Assembly (NCBI GenBank): GCA_037044905.1
Contig: JBAOKB010000037.1
Span: forward strand, 434,001-498,000
DNA length: 64,000 nt
DNA from: Hortaea werneckii
Lineage: Eukaryota; Ascomycota; Dothideomycetes; Mycosphaerellales; Teratosphaeriaceae
Direction: 5' to 3'
The notes under the pieces are model-generated. The model searched no databases. It was not told the DNA's origin and worked only from the letters and a program-made list of their open reading frames with translations. The position numbers and the translations under genes were made by a program. This document shows positions 63,847-64,000 of this stretch, piece by piece. How positions within the stretch are numbered: the stretch's first letter is position 1; every line of letters starts with the position of its first letter.

Positions 63847-64000
63847 CTAGTATGATTACCGTTCCTCGGGCCTCATTTAAATGGACAATAACCAGCAGAC
63901 CGCCGAACCAGAAACTTGCCACCCCCACTCTGCCCGGTCCGTTTGTCGAACGGAGACAGGCAATAGCTGAACAGTGCCACGAGCTCGACGCAAACGTGAT

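Noticed and set aside
1..64000. tRNA or rRNA genes, CRISPR arrays, bacterial-style operons
   Set aside because: No T-loop-like GTTCGA-type motifs in a foldable context, no spaced direct repeats, and the gene structure is eukaryotic. A covariance-model search would be needed to exclude small RNAs fully.

Overview
The window looks like nuclear DNA of a filamentous ascomycete, probably Dothideomycetes (Capnodiales/Mycosphaerellales-like). Genes are split by short introns (about 48-260 nt) with GTAAGT-type donors and CTAAC/CTGAC branch sites. The gene set is typical of such fungi: Ssk1, Rom2, Och1, a fungus-specific V-ATPase c' subunit, a velvet protein, an NFX1-type helicase and a DUF8035-like protein. 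The lineage is inferred from gene content and protein style, not from a search. Most gene models below were built by hand; reading-frame phase and total length agree across every splice site and repaired frame unless stated.

Layout. 0-5.3 kb: an aquaporin and the HOG-pathway response regulator Ssk1. 6-9.5 kb: a serine beta-lactamase-like hydrolase, an F-box-like protein and a 2-oxoglutarate/Fe(II) oxygenase. 9.5-11.6 kb: an AT-rich, possibly RIP-mutated relic, then a small secreted NlpC/P60 hydrolase. 11.9-19 kb: RIO1 kinase, a mitochondrial-type protein and the Tudor staphylococcal nuclease SND1. 19.6-24.3 kb: a secreted cysteine-rich protein, a 14-TM MFS exporter and a divergent velvet-domain protein. 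24.3-26.9 kb is gene-poor. 26.9-31.1 kb: a 1209-residue NFX1/ZNFX1-like helicase. 32.4-38 kb: Vma11 and the Rho1 GEF Rom2, divergent. 38-40.8 kb is non-coding. 40.8-56.6 kb: Och1-like mannosyltransferase, AhpD-like protein, SCOT CoA-transferase, 2EXR/F-box-like protein, small membrane protein, a leucine-rich protein, a small conserved protein, an FMN-binding split-barrel protein, a large PPR-like protein and cytochrome c oxidase subunit 7. 58-63.4 kb: a mitochondrial SDR and a DUF8035-like protein with repeated Asp-Ile modules. The right edge may hold the last exon of another gene.

The strongest global signal is a set of eleven single-base frame breaks in otherwise well-conserved genes. All lie at short homopolymers; nine are missing bases and two are extra bases. 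Ten of the eleven lie between 6.6 and 20.9 kb. They hit essential genes (RIO1, SND1, ROM2) while neighbouring accessory genes are intact, so consensus sequence error is the simplest explanation, though real mutation cannot be excluded from sequence alone. Other points of interest are the secreted NlpC/P60 protein (likely of bacterial origin), a GC-AG intron, an apparent AT-AG intron, the secreted cysteine-rich protein, the divergent velvet factor and the DIDIDI-repeat protein. I did not find a clearly new multi-gene system.
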